Source: Lineus longissimus
Lineage: Eukaryota; Nemertea; Pilidiophora; Heteronemertea; Lineidae
Direction: 5' to 3'
Assembly: GCF_910592395.1 (NCBI RefSeq)
Contig: NC_088323.1
Coordinates: forward strand, 7,998,001-8,062,000
Length of the DNA stretch: 64,000 nucleotides
Below the pieces are notes generated by a model. That model searched no databases, was not told the origin of the DNA, and saw nothing but the letters and a program-made list of their open reading frames with translations. The position numbers were made by a program, and so were the translations under genes. Positions 34,236 to 45,058 of this stretch are shown piece by piece. Each line of letters begins with the position of its first letter. Position 1 is the first letter of the stretch.

Positions 34236-34553
34236 ACCCAAACGAACTTAAATTAAGTCTGCCCTTTTGTTATCCACAATATACTGGCAAAATTTCTGTT
34301 GTGTGCCTCTGAGCCATTGAAAGACGGAGGTGGTGTGACAGAATAATTGGCACTAACATTTCAAAACCCGTCTGGTAGAATGACAGACACATGTACATTA
34401 TACCAACACTGAACAATGCTTGTTCACTGTCCTGAACTCAGTGCCTCGAGTTGTCGCCATGATTGGAAGTCTATCATAGATGATTTTGTTTGCTTTGTTT
34501 GGCAATATTTATTTTCAACACCTGGCTTTGACTTTGGTTGTTTGGACTTGTTC

Positions 34554-34843
34554 TGTCAATGTTTGTTCTGTCTATGTAGTGTTTTGTCAATGTTTGTTTT
34601 GTCAATGTTTGTTCTGTCTGTGCTTCTTCTGTCTATGTTTGTTTTGGTAATATTTGTTTTCTTAATATTTGTTTTGTCAATGTTTGTTTTGTTAATATTT
34701 GTTTTGTTAATGTTTGTATTGTTAATTTTTGTTGTGTTAATGTTTGTTGTGTTAATGTTTGTTGTGTTAATGTTTGTTGTGTTAATGTTTGTTTTGTTAA
34801 TGTTTGTTTTGTTAATGTTTGTTGTGTTAATGTTTGTTTTGTT
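34554..34843. repeat. 15-bp minisatellite (copy C)
   Basis: Same array as 2134-2423. The hairpin AGACCATATCCAC with its complement follows at 34844-34875. Confidence 0.92.
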
Positions 34844-34875
34844 AGACCATATCCACAACTCCGTGGATATGGTCT

Positions 34876-36324
34876 ATTGTTTTTACTGAGCCGATCGCCA
34901 GGACCCGAGGGATGTGGTTTTCGACACGTATCTCCGAAACTGCCGCACGGAACGACCTGAAATTTGGTTAGGTTACGTTTCATAACCTGCTAACGAACAA
35001 CGTGTACTTTATTTTTGCAGCCGTTGCTTACTTTTTTAGTTTTCGGGTGATTTTTGATGAAAATCGCCGGTTCTGAACCGTTCCGGTAATAGCACTGCCT
35101 CCCGCATTTTTACCGATTAGGCAAGTTGCTCAACGTTGATCTGTCCCGACCTGAACAGGTGGGAGGATACCCGCTACATGGAAGAGCCAACAGACATTTC
35201 GTCTACGCATTCTAGACTGGGTGAGTGTGATTTTTTCGTGATTGTAATCGCCCTCAAATTTGTGTTGAAACACTGCATCAGACAAAATTTACTCATCAGA
35301 GGTCAAGAAAAGGATCTTAAGAATATATATTCGCTGTTAGTTTGGGTGATTAAAGGGAGCACGTCCATCTTTAGAGGCAAACTTGTCATCCGAAAGTTTC
35401 CAGATCCCCGCAATGGCGGATATACATTCATAAAAAAAATTACGAATTAGGGCAAGTCTCATCAAACTGTGCGCCTTAAACACCTAAGAATGTCTCAAAA
35501 TCACCCAGACTCTACACATGAGATATACCTTCACTGAAAATAATTGCTAAAACCTCGCTTAACGTGTCGCGAGTGCTGAAAGCAACAGTTTTGGAGATCG
35601 TTTTTCTGTACATCCTGCTCACTCCTGTAGAAATGTACAGTAAAGCACGTATACACGTGCAGTGTAAATGGACACACGAATGTACACACCTTCTGAAAAT
35701 ATTGTCAGCAAAGGTGATAAGTGTTTGTTCTGAATTATGACAATGAAATTCATAGACTATTAGCAGGTAGTCAGTGTCTGTTGGTCTGAATAATGAATGA
35801 TAAAACTTCTGGTGAAGTTAAAATATTTCCTCGCTCTGTTTTACAGCCTGACGCAGTGACGGGGATGATCAGCATCTGTTCTGTTCTGCGACCGCATCAG
35901 TCACGGATATAGGAGCCTTGACCACGAGGAGCTGATGAGGCAAAGTCGTATAACCGTCTTAACCTTGACATCGGTGCAGTGCTGAATTTGCCGTCCGAAG
36001 ACAAACCAGTATAATATTCCAGCCGTATTTCGTTCTTTTCACTGTAATACTTTTACTTCAAAAAGACTGAATAAATAAACCTACTGTGGCAGTTAGTTTA
36101 AAAAGATATTATTGCATTTTACGTTTTTACTCTTAGTGCTGATCGGTCATACCCCTTTGGCCTGGCCGTAACCTTGCATACTGGTTGTCTCGATGCCGTA
36201 TGCTATGACCATGTATATATCTACTGGACTGGTTTGTTGCACCATGTCGAAGGAATTTTATGTAGAGATCAAGACACTTCCCTCGCATCACAATCTACAC
36301 CTCAAAAGAATGGTTGTAAAAATC
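34876..36324. other. Intergenic stretch of copy C (matches 2457-3904)
   Basis: Nearly identical to copy A, including the weak exon candidate (35121-35215). No gene is supported. Confidence 0.5.
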
Positions 36325-36328
36325 CTTG

Positions 36329-37805
36329 TGAAACGGTCACCGAAATTACCTTCTTATTTTCGTAACCTTTTATGTAAACCTAGTTCCAGGCACAACGGTT
36401 TATTTCGTTTATTTTCGGACAAATTGTCAACAATTCTTTCTATCAATTTCCTGGATGCGTCGCCATTTTATCGGTCATGTGACCTGGACGGCGGCCATCA
36501 CTGTTTACAATTTTCTCGTATTTTTATTGGTTCTTCCTATCACGTGAGTGGCTGAGGAATGCCGAATGACCTCCTTTCCTACAGCACCGCTAAAGTTAAA
36601 ATTTCATTGTTACCTCTCTAACGAAAACTTCTGTTATCTTGCAAATTTGGAATTTATCTCGATTAATCGTAAGCTTATTTAATCACTCCTTAGCATGTGC
36701 CTCGAACTACGGTGTTTTAAGTTATATTCAGTGCGATCTCTGCCAGGAAACGAAGGCTTTTGTATCGGGTTGCTTGGTGATCTTTTCATATTTTAATTGG
36801 GGGTGTCTTTGTGTGCGCAGTGCATTGTGGATCGGAATGCCAGTTGAATTATCATGTGGTCACGTGGACTTCGGGTATTTAATGGGATAGCGTGGGTTTC
36901 CGAGCAGACCGGCTCAGATGCGATTAGACGCAGACGATTTTCTCCTCTTGCTAAGAGTCGAGCATTGGTACGTTTTTTTTATCTCCTCCTTTCTTCAGGA
37001 GTTGAGGGTACCCTTTTTATTCCTCTGTCTGTGGAGAGGCCAGTGACTTGCTCAAGTCTCTGACTTATATAAATTCTTTTTTTTCTGCATACCCCTCGTG
37101 CTGCTGGTGGATCACTGGGGCCTTGCGGTCACTGCAGACCATTTCGAAATCGCTAGACCTCCCGATATGCGTGTTGAGCTCGCGTAATTTTCTTTGGACC
37201 AGTTTTTTTGCTTCTGGCGAGCTCACCAGGTTGGACTGGTAAACGGGCCCAGAATCTCTTGTATCGGGTAACTTCAATTGCGGGAATCTTTCTGTTTTGC
37301 TGGGGCAAAACTTGTATACACCTGGAATTGAGGTGTCGGTTGATTCTTCTTGGAATAGTTTTATTCCAAGAGGTTTTTTTTTTAAATACTTTTCCATGCC
37401 GGTCTCCTGAGGATTAACCCTTTGCCATTCTGCCTTGATTTGCAACAGTTGCTAACTGTTGCCCTGACGACATATGTCTGAAGTTATTGTATGCCACGGA
37501 TGAGTGGTCTGTCTCCCTGATGTTTTATGAGGGACCATTTATGTGCGATTGTGTTGACTATTGTGATGTACCTGTATATATTAATGTTGTAACCGGGTGT
37601 GGGTGGGGTGAGTATTGAGAATAGATGCCGTATATTTTAACTGTTGGCCTGGACTTTATTTAATTGGGTTACCCGCCTGATGTCAGTGTATATCAGGGGG
37701 CGTCATTTTGGCCGAGATAATTTATGACAAGGAGGATCAGTAAGTTTGGCCAGAGGCTCTGACCTGGAGGTCACCACTGGCACTTTTAGCCCCGAGGTTG
37801 TGACA
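36329..37805 (+). repeat. Gypsy-1 5' LTR
   Basis: 1477 bp, TGAAACGGTC to GGTTGTGACA. TATATAAA at 37066-37073 is a candidate core promoter. A 126-codon ORF on the minus strand (37065-37445) lies within it. It is the same length as the 3' LTR. Confidence 0.95.
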
Positions 37806-37809
37806 TTTT

Positions 37810-37829
37810 TGGTGACAGCTGTGGGATCC
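37810..37829 (+). other. Candidate primer binding site of Gypsy-1
   Basis: TGGTGACAGCTGTGGGATCC starts five bases after the LTR. A TGG start is expected for pairing with tRNA CCA ends. Overall it resembles the complement of a leucine tRNA 3' end, but not exactly. Confidence 0.45.
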
Positions 37830-37886
37830 AGATATACTTTCTGGGTCCAGTGATGCGAACCTTCCCTTGATGCCAGTGATACCACG

Positions 37887-39839
37887 ATGCCCAGGAAATC
37901 AGTGGGATTGAGAGCCAAACGGAAGAATTTCACCCCGATCCGATTGCTACCGCGAGAGATTCAATCTGAATCTGATGAATACTTCACTGAGGCTGAAACA
38001 GAGATACCAGACGAATACATTGACGAGGTATACCAACGCATAATGTTGGCGGAAGATAGTAGTGCAGGTAGGCCTGATCAGGGAGCCAGTCATCTCCCTA
38101 TCTCGAGTTCTAGTGCTCCCCCAGCACAGGGAGCTGGGCCCTCTATGATGCCGTCCCGGGTGACGACTCCTACTACCACGAGTGTAGTAATGATGACGAG
38201 TGGTACAAGTGTGGTGATGAGCACCACTCGAACCATGGCTGGGGCTGTGGCCGGATCAACAATGATGTCCGTGGCTGGGCCTGCCTTACTGAATCCCTTA
38301 TCAATGCCGATGCCAGCGTTGAACACATCCAGGGGCGAGCGTATGCCACCCTGGACGGCAGGACAAATCCCACACCCCAGTAGTTATGCCACTCATGGCC
38401 AATCCCAGATGGTGGGGACGAGTTATGGCCAAATGTTTGGGATGGGTAATCCCCAAATGTCGTTAGGCCCGCAACAGTACCCTTTGATGAGTACTAGTAA
38501 TGGCTATGGCTATGCCTCATGGACCCCGCAGCCGCCCGTACAGCCAACCGTGCTGGTGAGTCATTCAGCCAGCCCAAGCCAGGGCCATGTGTCCTCGCCT
38601 CAGGCACCAATTGGGGATGGCGCTAGTATGAATAAAGAGCCACAGCAAACTCCCCATGTCCCCAGGTCCAGTAAGGCTGTGCGACGGCCTAGAAAGGCTA
38701 GTCTTTCCAGTTCAAGCTCTGAGCGGCCTAGGAAAAACTCATTAGATCGCTGGTGTGACAGCGACACTGAGGATGAAGCCCCAAGGCCCCGTCATCAGTT
38801 GTCAAGGGGTCCTAAGCTACCGCCATTCAGAGACACCACCAAGGAATCTTGGGAGGCATACTATAACCGATTTTCAGATGTGGCCAGCCGATGTGGCTGG
38901 ACCGTTGAGGAGAAGCTGGACCACCTCCTCCCTAAGCTCCAGGGCGCCGCGGCTGAATTTGTTTACGGCCAGCTGGACAAATCAGTCAGGGGTGATTATA
39001 GGGCTTTGATTAGAGAGCTAAATCACCGCTTTAGGCGGATTGAAACGGCAAAATCATATGGAGCCAAATTTTCGTGTCGCTCCCAAAAAGCAGGAGAGTC
39101 CGCCTCCGAGTTTGCTGCTGAGCTAAAACGGTTGTATTGCAAGGCCTATGGGTCAAGGGATGCCGAAACCAGGAGTGAGGATCTCCTCCGGAGGTTTCTG
39201 GATGGCCTCCATGATGATGATGTCCGTTTTCATGTTGAATACATTAAAGATCCAAAGAATATCGACCAAGCTGTTTATGAGGTAGTCCGATTCAAGGACA
39301 CACAACGGGTTCAGCGTAAGAAGCCAGTGAAAATTACCCGGGAGACTGACATTGAGACTGAAGAATCTGATGAGGAGAATGTGCGAATGGCTAAAAACCA
39401 TGGGGCCAAACCTCAGACTCAGTCTCACAAGAGACCGACCAGTAATGGGACGGGTAATCAGCAGCCTAGCCAGGATGCATCACCCGCTGCTCCCCCTAGT
39501 GAGGAGATGACAAAGATTGTTAGCATGATGACAGATGTGATGTCACGGCTGAGCACTCTTGAAAAGAAGGGCTCATCCCAAGGCCGTTGGGGTGGCGGGC
39601 AACATGGCCGCCAGCCAGGTCGTCCCCGGCAACCAAAGGAGAATATCCTCTGCTTCCGTTGCCGACAATATGGGCATTACTCGCGAGAATGCACCAACCC
39701 GCCAGTTGTGATGCAATCTGCACCACCAGTGGCTGCCCAGGCAGCACGGACCGCCATTAGTCCTAATGCGCCCACATTTACCCCACGGAATGATCAAGCC
39801 CTACAGCAGGCGTCAAACTGCAACGGGCTACCCCAGTAG
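37887..39839 (+). CDS. gag: Gypsy-1 Gag polyprotein
   Basis: 650 codons from ATG at 37887. The first ~300 residues are Pro/Ser/Thr/Met-rich and probably disordered. A capsid-like helical region follows (about 305-470), starting with PPFRDTTKESWEAYYNRF and containing the FRRF/FAAEL-type helices of Ty3 Gag. After an acidic linker comes a basic Gly/Arg/Gln stretch and one CCHC knuckle, C-X2-C-X4-H-X4-C, at about residues 589-602 (CFRCRQYGHYSREC). It assembles particles and binds the genomic RNA. Pol follows in the -1 frame. Confidence 0.93.
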   Translation: MPRKSVGLRAKRKNFTPIRLLPREIQSESDEYFTEAETEIPDEYIDEVYQRIMLAEDSSAGRPDQGASHLPISSSSAPPAQGAGPSMMPSRVTTPTTTSVVMMTSGTSVVMSTTRTMAGAVAGSTMMSVAGPALLNPLSMPMPALNTSRGERMPPWTAGQIPHPSSYATHGQSQMVGTSYGQMFGMGNPQMSLGPQQYPLMSTSNGYGYASWTPQPPVQPTVLVSHSASPSQGHVSSPQAPIGDGASMNKEPQQTPHVPRSSKAVRRPRKASLSSSSSERPRKNSLDRWCDSDTEDEAPRPRHQLSRGPKLPPFRDTTKESWEAYYNRFSDVASRCGWTVEEKLDHLLPKLQGAAAEFVYGQLDKSVRGDYRALIRELNHRFRRIETAKSYGAKFSCRSQKAGESASEFAAELKRLYCKAYGSRDAETRSEDLLRRFLDGLHDDDVRFHVEYIKDPKNIDQAVYEVVRFKDTQRVQRKKPVKITRETDIETEESDEENVRMAKNHGAKPQTQSHKRPTSNGTGNQQPSQDASPAAPPSEEMTKIVSMMTDVMSRLSTLEKKGSSQGRWGGGQHGRQPGRPRQPKENILCFRCRQYGHYSRECTNPPVVMQSAPPVAAQAARTAISPNAPTFTPRNDQALQQASNCNGLPQ

Positions 39840-42800
39840 GCCAAGGGGCAGCCCGCATTGATGTAAATGTCGGCCAAGAAACAGAAGCATTGTCAGACTC
39901 AGAGTTAGCACTTGAGGTTGAGGAAGGTGATGGAAGTGAGAGCGATATTGGGGATGGGGAGGAGGCCGACCTGGAGGCGATCAGGCGGCAAAAGCCTTCA
40001 TATGCAGGAATATACATAGAAGGCCACATCCAGGGGTTGGATGTAACATTCACTGTCGACACGGGGTCGACCAAGACTATAATGTCCCATGCCACCTATA
40101 TGAAAATTCCAGAACCGGAGCGACCGGTATTAGTTCCACCCTCCAAGAGGGGCCTACTAACAAATGCTGATGGGGGGTCCATCACGTACTACGGGAAAGC
40201 GCTGTTTTGGATGGACTTAGGGCCATTGAAACTCGAGAAGCCATTGTTAGTCGCTGACATTGAAGATGAAGTGCTGTTAGGGGCAGACATTTTACAGCGG
40301 GACCCTGATGGCCCAGCGGACATATTGCTGTCCCAAAACCGGATTATGTTGAAGGGCCAACTAATCCCCTTGAAGCAAATTGGATTACCAATTACAGCAC
40401 GACGGGTGCGTGCTGCAGATCATTTCATTATTCCTGCTATGTCAGAGGTTATCATCCAAGGCCTTGTGGACAGAGCAAACACAACCAGGAAAAAGGATGC
40501 CTGTTTATTGATTGAGGCTAACCCCGTGATGGTTCAGCATTGCAATATTGCCGTTGCTCCAACACTTGTTGATGCCACCAAGGATTGCACTGTCCCAGTA
40601 AGAGTAATGAACCCCTTCGAAGCCCCAGCCTCCATCAAGCAGGACATGGTGATAGGAGTGGCCAGGACAGTTGGGAAGCCAAAAGCGTCAGTGCTAAGGC
40701 ATGAGTCTGGTCGCCATGACAACAATGATACTGTAAGGCGGATTCAGATGTGCCCTAAACCCAGAGTCACTGATAGAATCCGAGCTGTAGGAAAGGGCTC
40801 TCCTATTACTCCCGCCCAAGACATGACATTACCTGAGTACCTACAGCCAATGCTAGATGGCGCCAAGGAGGCTCTAAAATCACCCCAGGAAGAGACCACA
40901 CTAAAAGAACTCATACTGGAGTTCTCTGATATCTTTTCCAAGGATGATGCCGATATAGGAAGGACTCACCTGGTTGAGCATGAAATAGATACTGGGGATG
41001 CTAAACCTTTCAAGCAGGCTCCCAGAAAAGTTCCTATGGCCTTTGCCGGAGAGGAGTTGAAGTCACTGAAAAAGATGCTGAACCAAGGCATTGTGAGGGA
41101 GTCGACCTCCCCGTGGGCCTCTGGGGTCGTCTTAGTTCGAAAACGTGATGGTGGCGTCCGCCATTGTGTTGACTATCGGATGCTCAACAAATTGACAACT
41201 AACATTCCAGCGACACCCCTCCCCAGATGTGACACCCTGATTGATAAACTGTCTGGGTCAGTGTACTTTAGTGCCCTTGACGTCACGTCGGCCTACCACA
41301 ATGTCCCCATTAGGGAGCAAGATATCCCAAAAACTGCTTTTGCCACAACTCATGGACTTTTTGAATACCTGACTATGCCGATGGGCCTAGCAGGCTCCCC
41401 GATGACCTTCCAGCGGCTAATTGAGCTGGCCATGAAAGGGTTAGTGCCAGAGGGGGTATGCGCCCTCTATCTTGACGACATCATCACTTTCTCAGTGGAT
41501 TTTGAATCACATATCGTGAAGCTACGAAAGGTTTTTACCCGTATCCGTGATGCCGGTTTTAAACTAAAGCCCTCAAAGTGCCACCTCCTGCAACTCGAAG
41601 TCAATTTCTTGGGTCACACGGTATCTAAAGATGGGGTCAAACCCAATGCGCAAAATGTGCAGAAATTGAAAGATTGGCCCGTTCCACGAAATGTCACTGA
41701 TGTCCGAGGGATCATAGGCCTGGGTTCATATTATAGAAGGTTCATCAAGGACTTTTCATCCCTGATGCATCCCCTCATCCAACTGACCAAGAAGGGGGTC
41801 TCCTTTCACTGGAGTGGAGAATGTGAGGCAGCATTCAAAATACTGCTTGAAAAACTTACAGGCCCGGAAGTCATGGCTTACCCTAGGCCTGAGGACACCT
41901 TCATACTAGACACTGATGCCTGTGATGTGGGAATAGGGGCAGTACTGTCCCAGGTACAGGACGGGCGGGAGCGGGTGATTGCCTATGCCAGTGCAACCCT
42001 AAATAAGGCACAGAGAAATTATTGTGTCACAGACAGGGAACTATTGGCCGTGAAACACTTTATTGAGTATTTCCGCCAGTATCTCCTGGGGAAGCCCTTC
42101 ATCTGCCGCGTGGACCACATGGCATTAAAGTGGCTCTTTTCCCTCAAGGACCCCAAGGGCCGCGTTGCACGGTGGATCGAGATCTTGTCAGCTTACCAAT
42201 TCACCCTGGAATGGAGACCAGGCAAAAAGCACCAAAATGCTGACAGCATGAGTCGCTGTCCCAACCCGATGGACTGCGCCTGCCCTACCAATGGCGAGGA
42301 CATCCCCTGTGGGTTATGTGCCAAATGTGACAAGAAATCGGCTGACATGCAAAGTACCATGTATCCTGGCACTCAGCCAGTGCGGCGAATAACGCGTGCC
42401 AGGAACAGGCCTAATGCTCAGGCCCAGCCTAGCTGGGCGCTGCCCTATGCCCCACCGGACCTAAGACGTCATCAGGCCAAGGACCCAGACATAGGCCCAA
42501 TTCTAAGTTGGTTCGAAACAGGTACACGGCCATTTGGGGCGGTTGTATGTGAAGCCAGCCAGGCCACCAGACATTATTGGAACTGTTGGGACAGCCTTAC
42601 CCTCACTGACGGCATTCTGTTCAGAAAATTCAGCAGGAAAGACGGGACAGGTCACCACGAACAATTCCTTGTTCCCAGAGTCTTGAGGTCAGAAGTCCTA
42701 CGAGAGATGCATGATTCTCCATTGGCTGGCCACCTGGGAAAGAAGAAATGCCGTGAGAAAACATTGCAGCGATTCTACTGGTATGGGGTGCGGATAGATG

Positions 42801-43798
42801 TTAACCTGTGGGTGTCCCGATGTGATCTCTGTGCACAGATCAAGAAGCCCCCAAAACCCCCGAGAGCCCCGATGGGAAAGATGACTGCAGGGGGGGTATT
42901 AGACAGATTGTCGACCGATGTAATTGGACCCCTCCCCACCTCAGCGCGTGGGAATAAATTCATACACGTCATTACTGATTCTTTCAGTAAGTGGGCGGAA
43001 GTATTTGCCACGCCAGACCAGACTGCCACCACCACGGCCAACCTCATTCTCAACGAGGTGATCGCCAGGTTTGGAACACCAATTGACATCCACTCAGATC
43101 AGGGTCGAAACTATGAGAGCAACATCTTCAAAGAGTTGTGTAGGTTGCTTGAGATCAGGAAGACAAGGGCGTCTCCTGCAAACCCCCGCTGTAACGGGCA
43201 ATGTGAACGTTTCAACAAGACCCTGATCCGGATGATCAAGGCCTATCTGAAGGGTCAGCAAGACCAATGGGATGTTAACTTAGGATGTCTGGCTGCTGCC
43301 TACCGAGCCACTCCAAATGAGTCGACGAAGTTAACTCCAAACCTGCTCATGTTAGGCCGTGAGGTTCGACTACCGGCAGAGGTGATGTTCCCGTACAGAC
43401 CTGGCATCGAGGATGATGAGATAACGTCTTATGGCGAGTATGTGGACAAGTTGCGTGACACGATGGTCCATGCCCATGATGTCGCCCGGGAAAATTTGAA
43501 GGCCGCGGCTGAAAGACACAAGCAGAATCATGATGGCAAGGTCGTCTTTAACAAGTATAAAGTTGGGGATGGCGTCTGGTACCTCACAGATATAAGTCAG
43601 CTGGAGATAGCCCCAAAACTAAGGAAGGCATTTCAAGGCCCATATCTAATCATCAAAAAGGTGAACGACCTTGACTACGTCATCCAGATGGATAAGCGGG
43701 GAAAGACCAAACTGGTCCACCACAACAAGTTGAAACCATATGAGGGCCAGAGTCCGCCGTTGTGGTTTAGGAGCGTCAGGCGGAAGTTGCCTGAATGA
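39794..43798 (+). CDS. pol: Gypsy-1 Pol polyprotein (protease, RT, RNase H, integrase)
   Basis: The -1 frame is open from 39794, overlapping the last 46 bases of gag, so Pol is probably made by a -1 ribosomal frameshift; the first start-like codon (TTG) is at 39890. Counting from 39890: protease DTGS at about 57-60; RT with YLDD at about 527-530; RNase H with DTDACDVGIGAV near 673; integrase HHCC zinc finger near 940-980; catalytic D near 1009, D in HSDQG near 1069 and E in CERFNK near 1105; a GPY/F module (GPYLIIK) near 1250. No chromodomain is visible at the C-terminus. All catalytic residues are present and the frame has no lesion, so the element is probably competent. Confidence 0.93.
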   Translation, partial: SSPTAGVKLQRATPVGQGAARIDVNVGQETEALSDSELALEVEEGDGSESDIGDGEEADLEAIRRQKPSYAGIYIEGHIQGLDVTFTVDTGSTKTIMSHATYMKIPEPERPVLVPPSKRGLLTNADGGSITYYGKALFWMDLGPLKLEKPLLVADIEDEVLLGADILQRDPDGPADILLSQNRIMLKGQLIPLKQIGLPITARRVRAADHFIIPAMSEVIIQGLVDRANTTRKKDACLLIEANPVMVQHCNIAVAPTLVDATKDCTVPVRVMNPFEAPASIKQDMVIGVARTVGKPKASVLRHESGRHDNNDTVRRIQMCPKPRVTDRIRAVGKGSPITPAQDMTLPEYLQPMLDGAKEALKSPQEETTLKELILEFSDIFSKDDADIGRTHLVEHEIDTGDAKPFKQAPRKVPMAFAGEELKSLKKMLNQGIVRESTSPWASGVVLVRKRDGGVRHCVDYRMLNKLTTNIPATPLPRCDTLIDKLSGSVYFSALDVTSAYHNVPIREQDIPKTAFATTHGLFEYLTMPMGLAGSPMTFQRLIELAMKGLVPEGVCALYLDDIITFSVDFESHIVKLRKVFTRIRDAGFKLKPSKCHLLQLEVNFLGHTVSKDGVKPNAQNVQKLKDWPVPRNVTDVRGIIGLGSYYRRFIKDFSSLMHPLIQLTKKGVSFHWSGECEAAFKILLEKLTGPEVMAYPRPEDTFILDTDACDVGIGAVLSQVQDGRERVIAYASATLNKAQRNYCVTDRELLAVKHFIEYFRQYLLGKPFICRVDHMALKWLFSLKDPKGRVARWIEILSAYQFTLEWRPGKKHQNADSMSRCPNPMDCACPTNGEDIPCGLCAKCDKKSADMQSTMYPGTQPVRRITRARNRPNAQAQPSWALPYAPPDLRRHQAKDPDIGPILSWFETGTRPFGAVVCEASQATRHYWNCWDSLTLTDGILFRKFSRKDGTGHHEQFLVPRVLRSEVLREMHDSPLAGHLGKKKCREKTLQRFYWYGVRIDVNLWVSRCDLCAQIKKPPKPPRAPMGKMTAGGVLDRLSTDVIGPLPTSARGNKFIHVITDSFSKWAEVFATPDQTATTTANLILNEVIARFGTPIDIHSDQGRNYESNIFKELCRLLEIRKTRASPANPRCNGQCERFNKTLIRMIKAYLKGQQDQWDVNLGCLAAAYRATPNESTKLTPNLLMLGREVRLPAEVMFPYRPGIEDDEITSYGEYVDKLRDTMVHAHDVARENLKAAAERHKQNHDGKVVFNKYKVGDGVWYLTDISQLEIAPKLRKAFQGPYLIIKKVNDLDYVIQMDKRGKTKLVHHNKLKPYEGQSPPLWFRSVRRKLPE

Positions 43799-44350
43799 TG
43801 TCATACGCTGTCATGTATAGAACATGTACACCACTGGTATACATGCAGTAATTGTCCTGTTTTGAATGCTGTACTAGTAGCCCTTTCTATCGATGTTTTT
43901 GGCTGACAGTACTTGGAACTACTAGTACTACTATATCCACTGTAACCACAGTCATGTTGATGTCACTTATTATGCATATATATAAATCTGTATTTTGGGG
44001 TTGACCAGGCCCCCCCCCTCTGTGTTGAGTTTTCGTATATTATTGATGTGCTGGCTGATGCTGCTGCCAGCCATGGTCGATTGATGTGAGGGTATGCCAC
44101 GCCCATGATGTCTTCATGGCCAACTGGGTCACTGGTATAGGCCAGGGTGGTGTTCCAGTCAGCTGGAAGGGAAAATAGAAGACTTATTACAACTCAGGAA
44201 CTGCTGTTCCTCATTGACTATCCATACTGATGTCGGGTCGTGGTCAACTTGTGGCCGATACTCTAAACACAGGGTGTGTACTTTAGCGAATATGACATTC
44301 CGCTTCGAGGGTGCATGGCTGACGCATGATGTGTTTCACCTATGTAAAAG
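43799..44350 (+). other. Spacer between Gypsy-1 pol and ORF3
   Basis: About 550 bp with no gene. It ends in a pyrimidine-rich stretch that continues to an AG at 44398. Confidence 0.6.
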
Positions 44351-44398
44351 ATGAATATGTCCGGAAATATGCTTACGCTTCACTTCTCTCGCTTCCAG

Positions 44399-45058
44399 AT
44401 GGACGCCCTCGCTTTTGACCTGGAATTGGATGCCTTCTTGAATGACGACTACCAGCCAGAAGGCCAAGAGATCCTCGATTGCCTCCTTTCCTCACCGAAG
44501 ACAGGCCCGACCGAGCAAGATCCGCGGGCAGCCACCCCACCACCCGCCAACCCAGCTCCGTCTCACCTGTCACAAGGGGCGGCGATTGACGAGGCGACTT
44601 TTCCACCCGCTCCCCAGCAACTAGAGGTGCTGGATGCCATCTTCCGGCTAAGCACCCAGGTAGAGGGCATTCAGGCCATGCTCCAAGACGTGCTGGCTAG
44701 AGTTGACCCTCCAAAACAGGCGGAAGCCAAGAATGTCAGTGTTAGGAATGAGCAAGACACCCCTGCCTCACTTTCGTCACCAACGGTCCAGCAGGAAGTT
44801 GTCATGGCAGGACCAGAGCCGACCCTGCCACCAAAGAAGCGGGCGCGCCAACACTCCCCAGTAATGCCGCCCCCAGCTGAGCCACCACGACCCCGCAGTC
44901 AGAGACACCAGCGACAACACGTCAGGAGTACCATTCGAGTTGCCCACTCGACTGGCCGCGTGGCAAGGGGGAGACTCCCGGAGGTTAGCCCCGCTGTGGA
45001 GGGATATCACGATAGGATGCGTAATATCCGCAAGCACCTCAACTCCCAGCGCCGTTAA
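44399..45058 (+). CDS. Gypsy-1 third ORF, unknown (accessory, not a classical Env)
   Basis: Open from 44351, but I prefer the Met at 44399 because CTTCTCTCGCTTCCAG, a good splice acceptor, ends immediately before it, as for genes made from spliced retroviral mRNA. The protein (about 219 residues) has an acidic-hydrophobic N-terminus (FDLELDAFLNDDY), Pro-rich linkers, a heptad-like helix (FRLSTQVEGIQAMLQDVLARV), a basic PPKKRAR stretch resembling a nuclear localisation signal, and a His/Arg-rich C-terminus. There is no signal peptide or membrane segment, so it is not an Env. It looks more like a nuclear regulatory protein, but this is inference from composition. Confidence 0.7.
   Translation: MDALAFDLELDAFLNDDYQPEGQEILDCLLSSPKTGPTEQDPRAATPPPANPAPSHLSQGAAIDEATFPPAPQQLEVLDAIFRLSTQVEGIQAMLQDVLARVDPPKQAEAKNVSVRNEQDTPASLSSPTVQQEVVMAGPEPTLPPKKRARQHSPVMPPPAEPPRPRSQRHQRQHVRSTIRVAHSTGRVARGRLPEVSPAVEGYHDRMRNIRKHLNSQRR

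Larger units (their letters stand above)
28845..34844. repeat. Right arm of the large inverted repeat (palindrome)
   Basis: Mirror image of 22353-28690. From 32423 onward it is also the left part of the direct duplication (copy C), so the same DNA takes part in an inverted and a direct repeat. Confidence 0.9.

Noticed and set aside
39794..39839. A specific slippery heptamer for the Gypsy-1 -1 frameshift
   Set aside because: The overlap has no canonical X-XXY-YYZ site that I can defend. A -1 shift is inferred from frame positions only.
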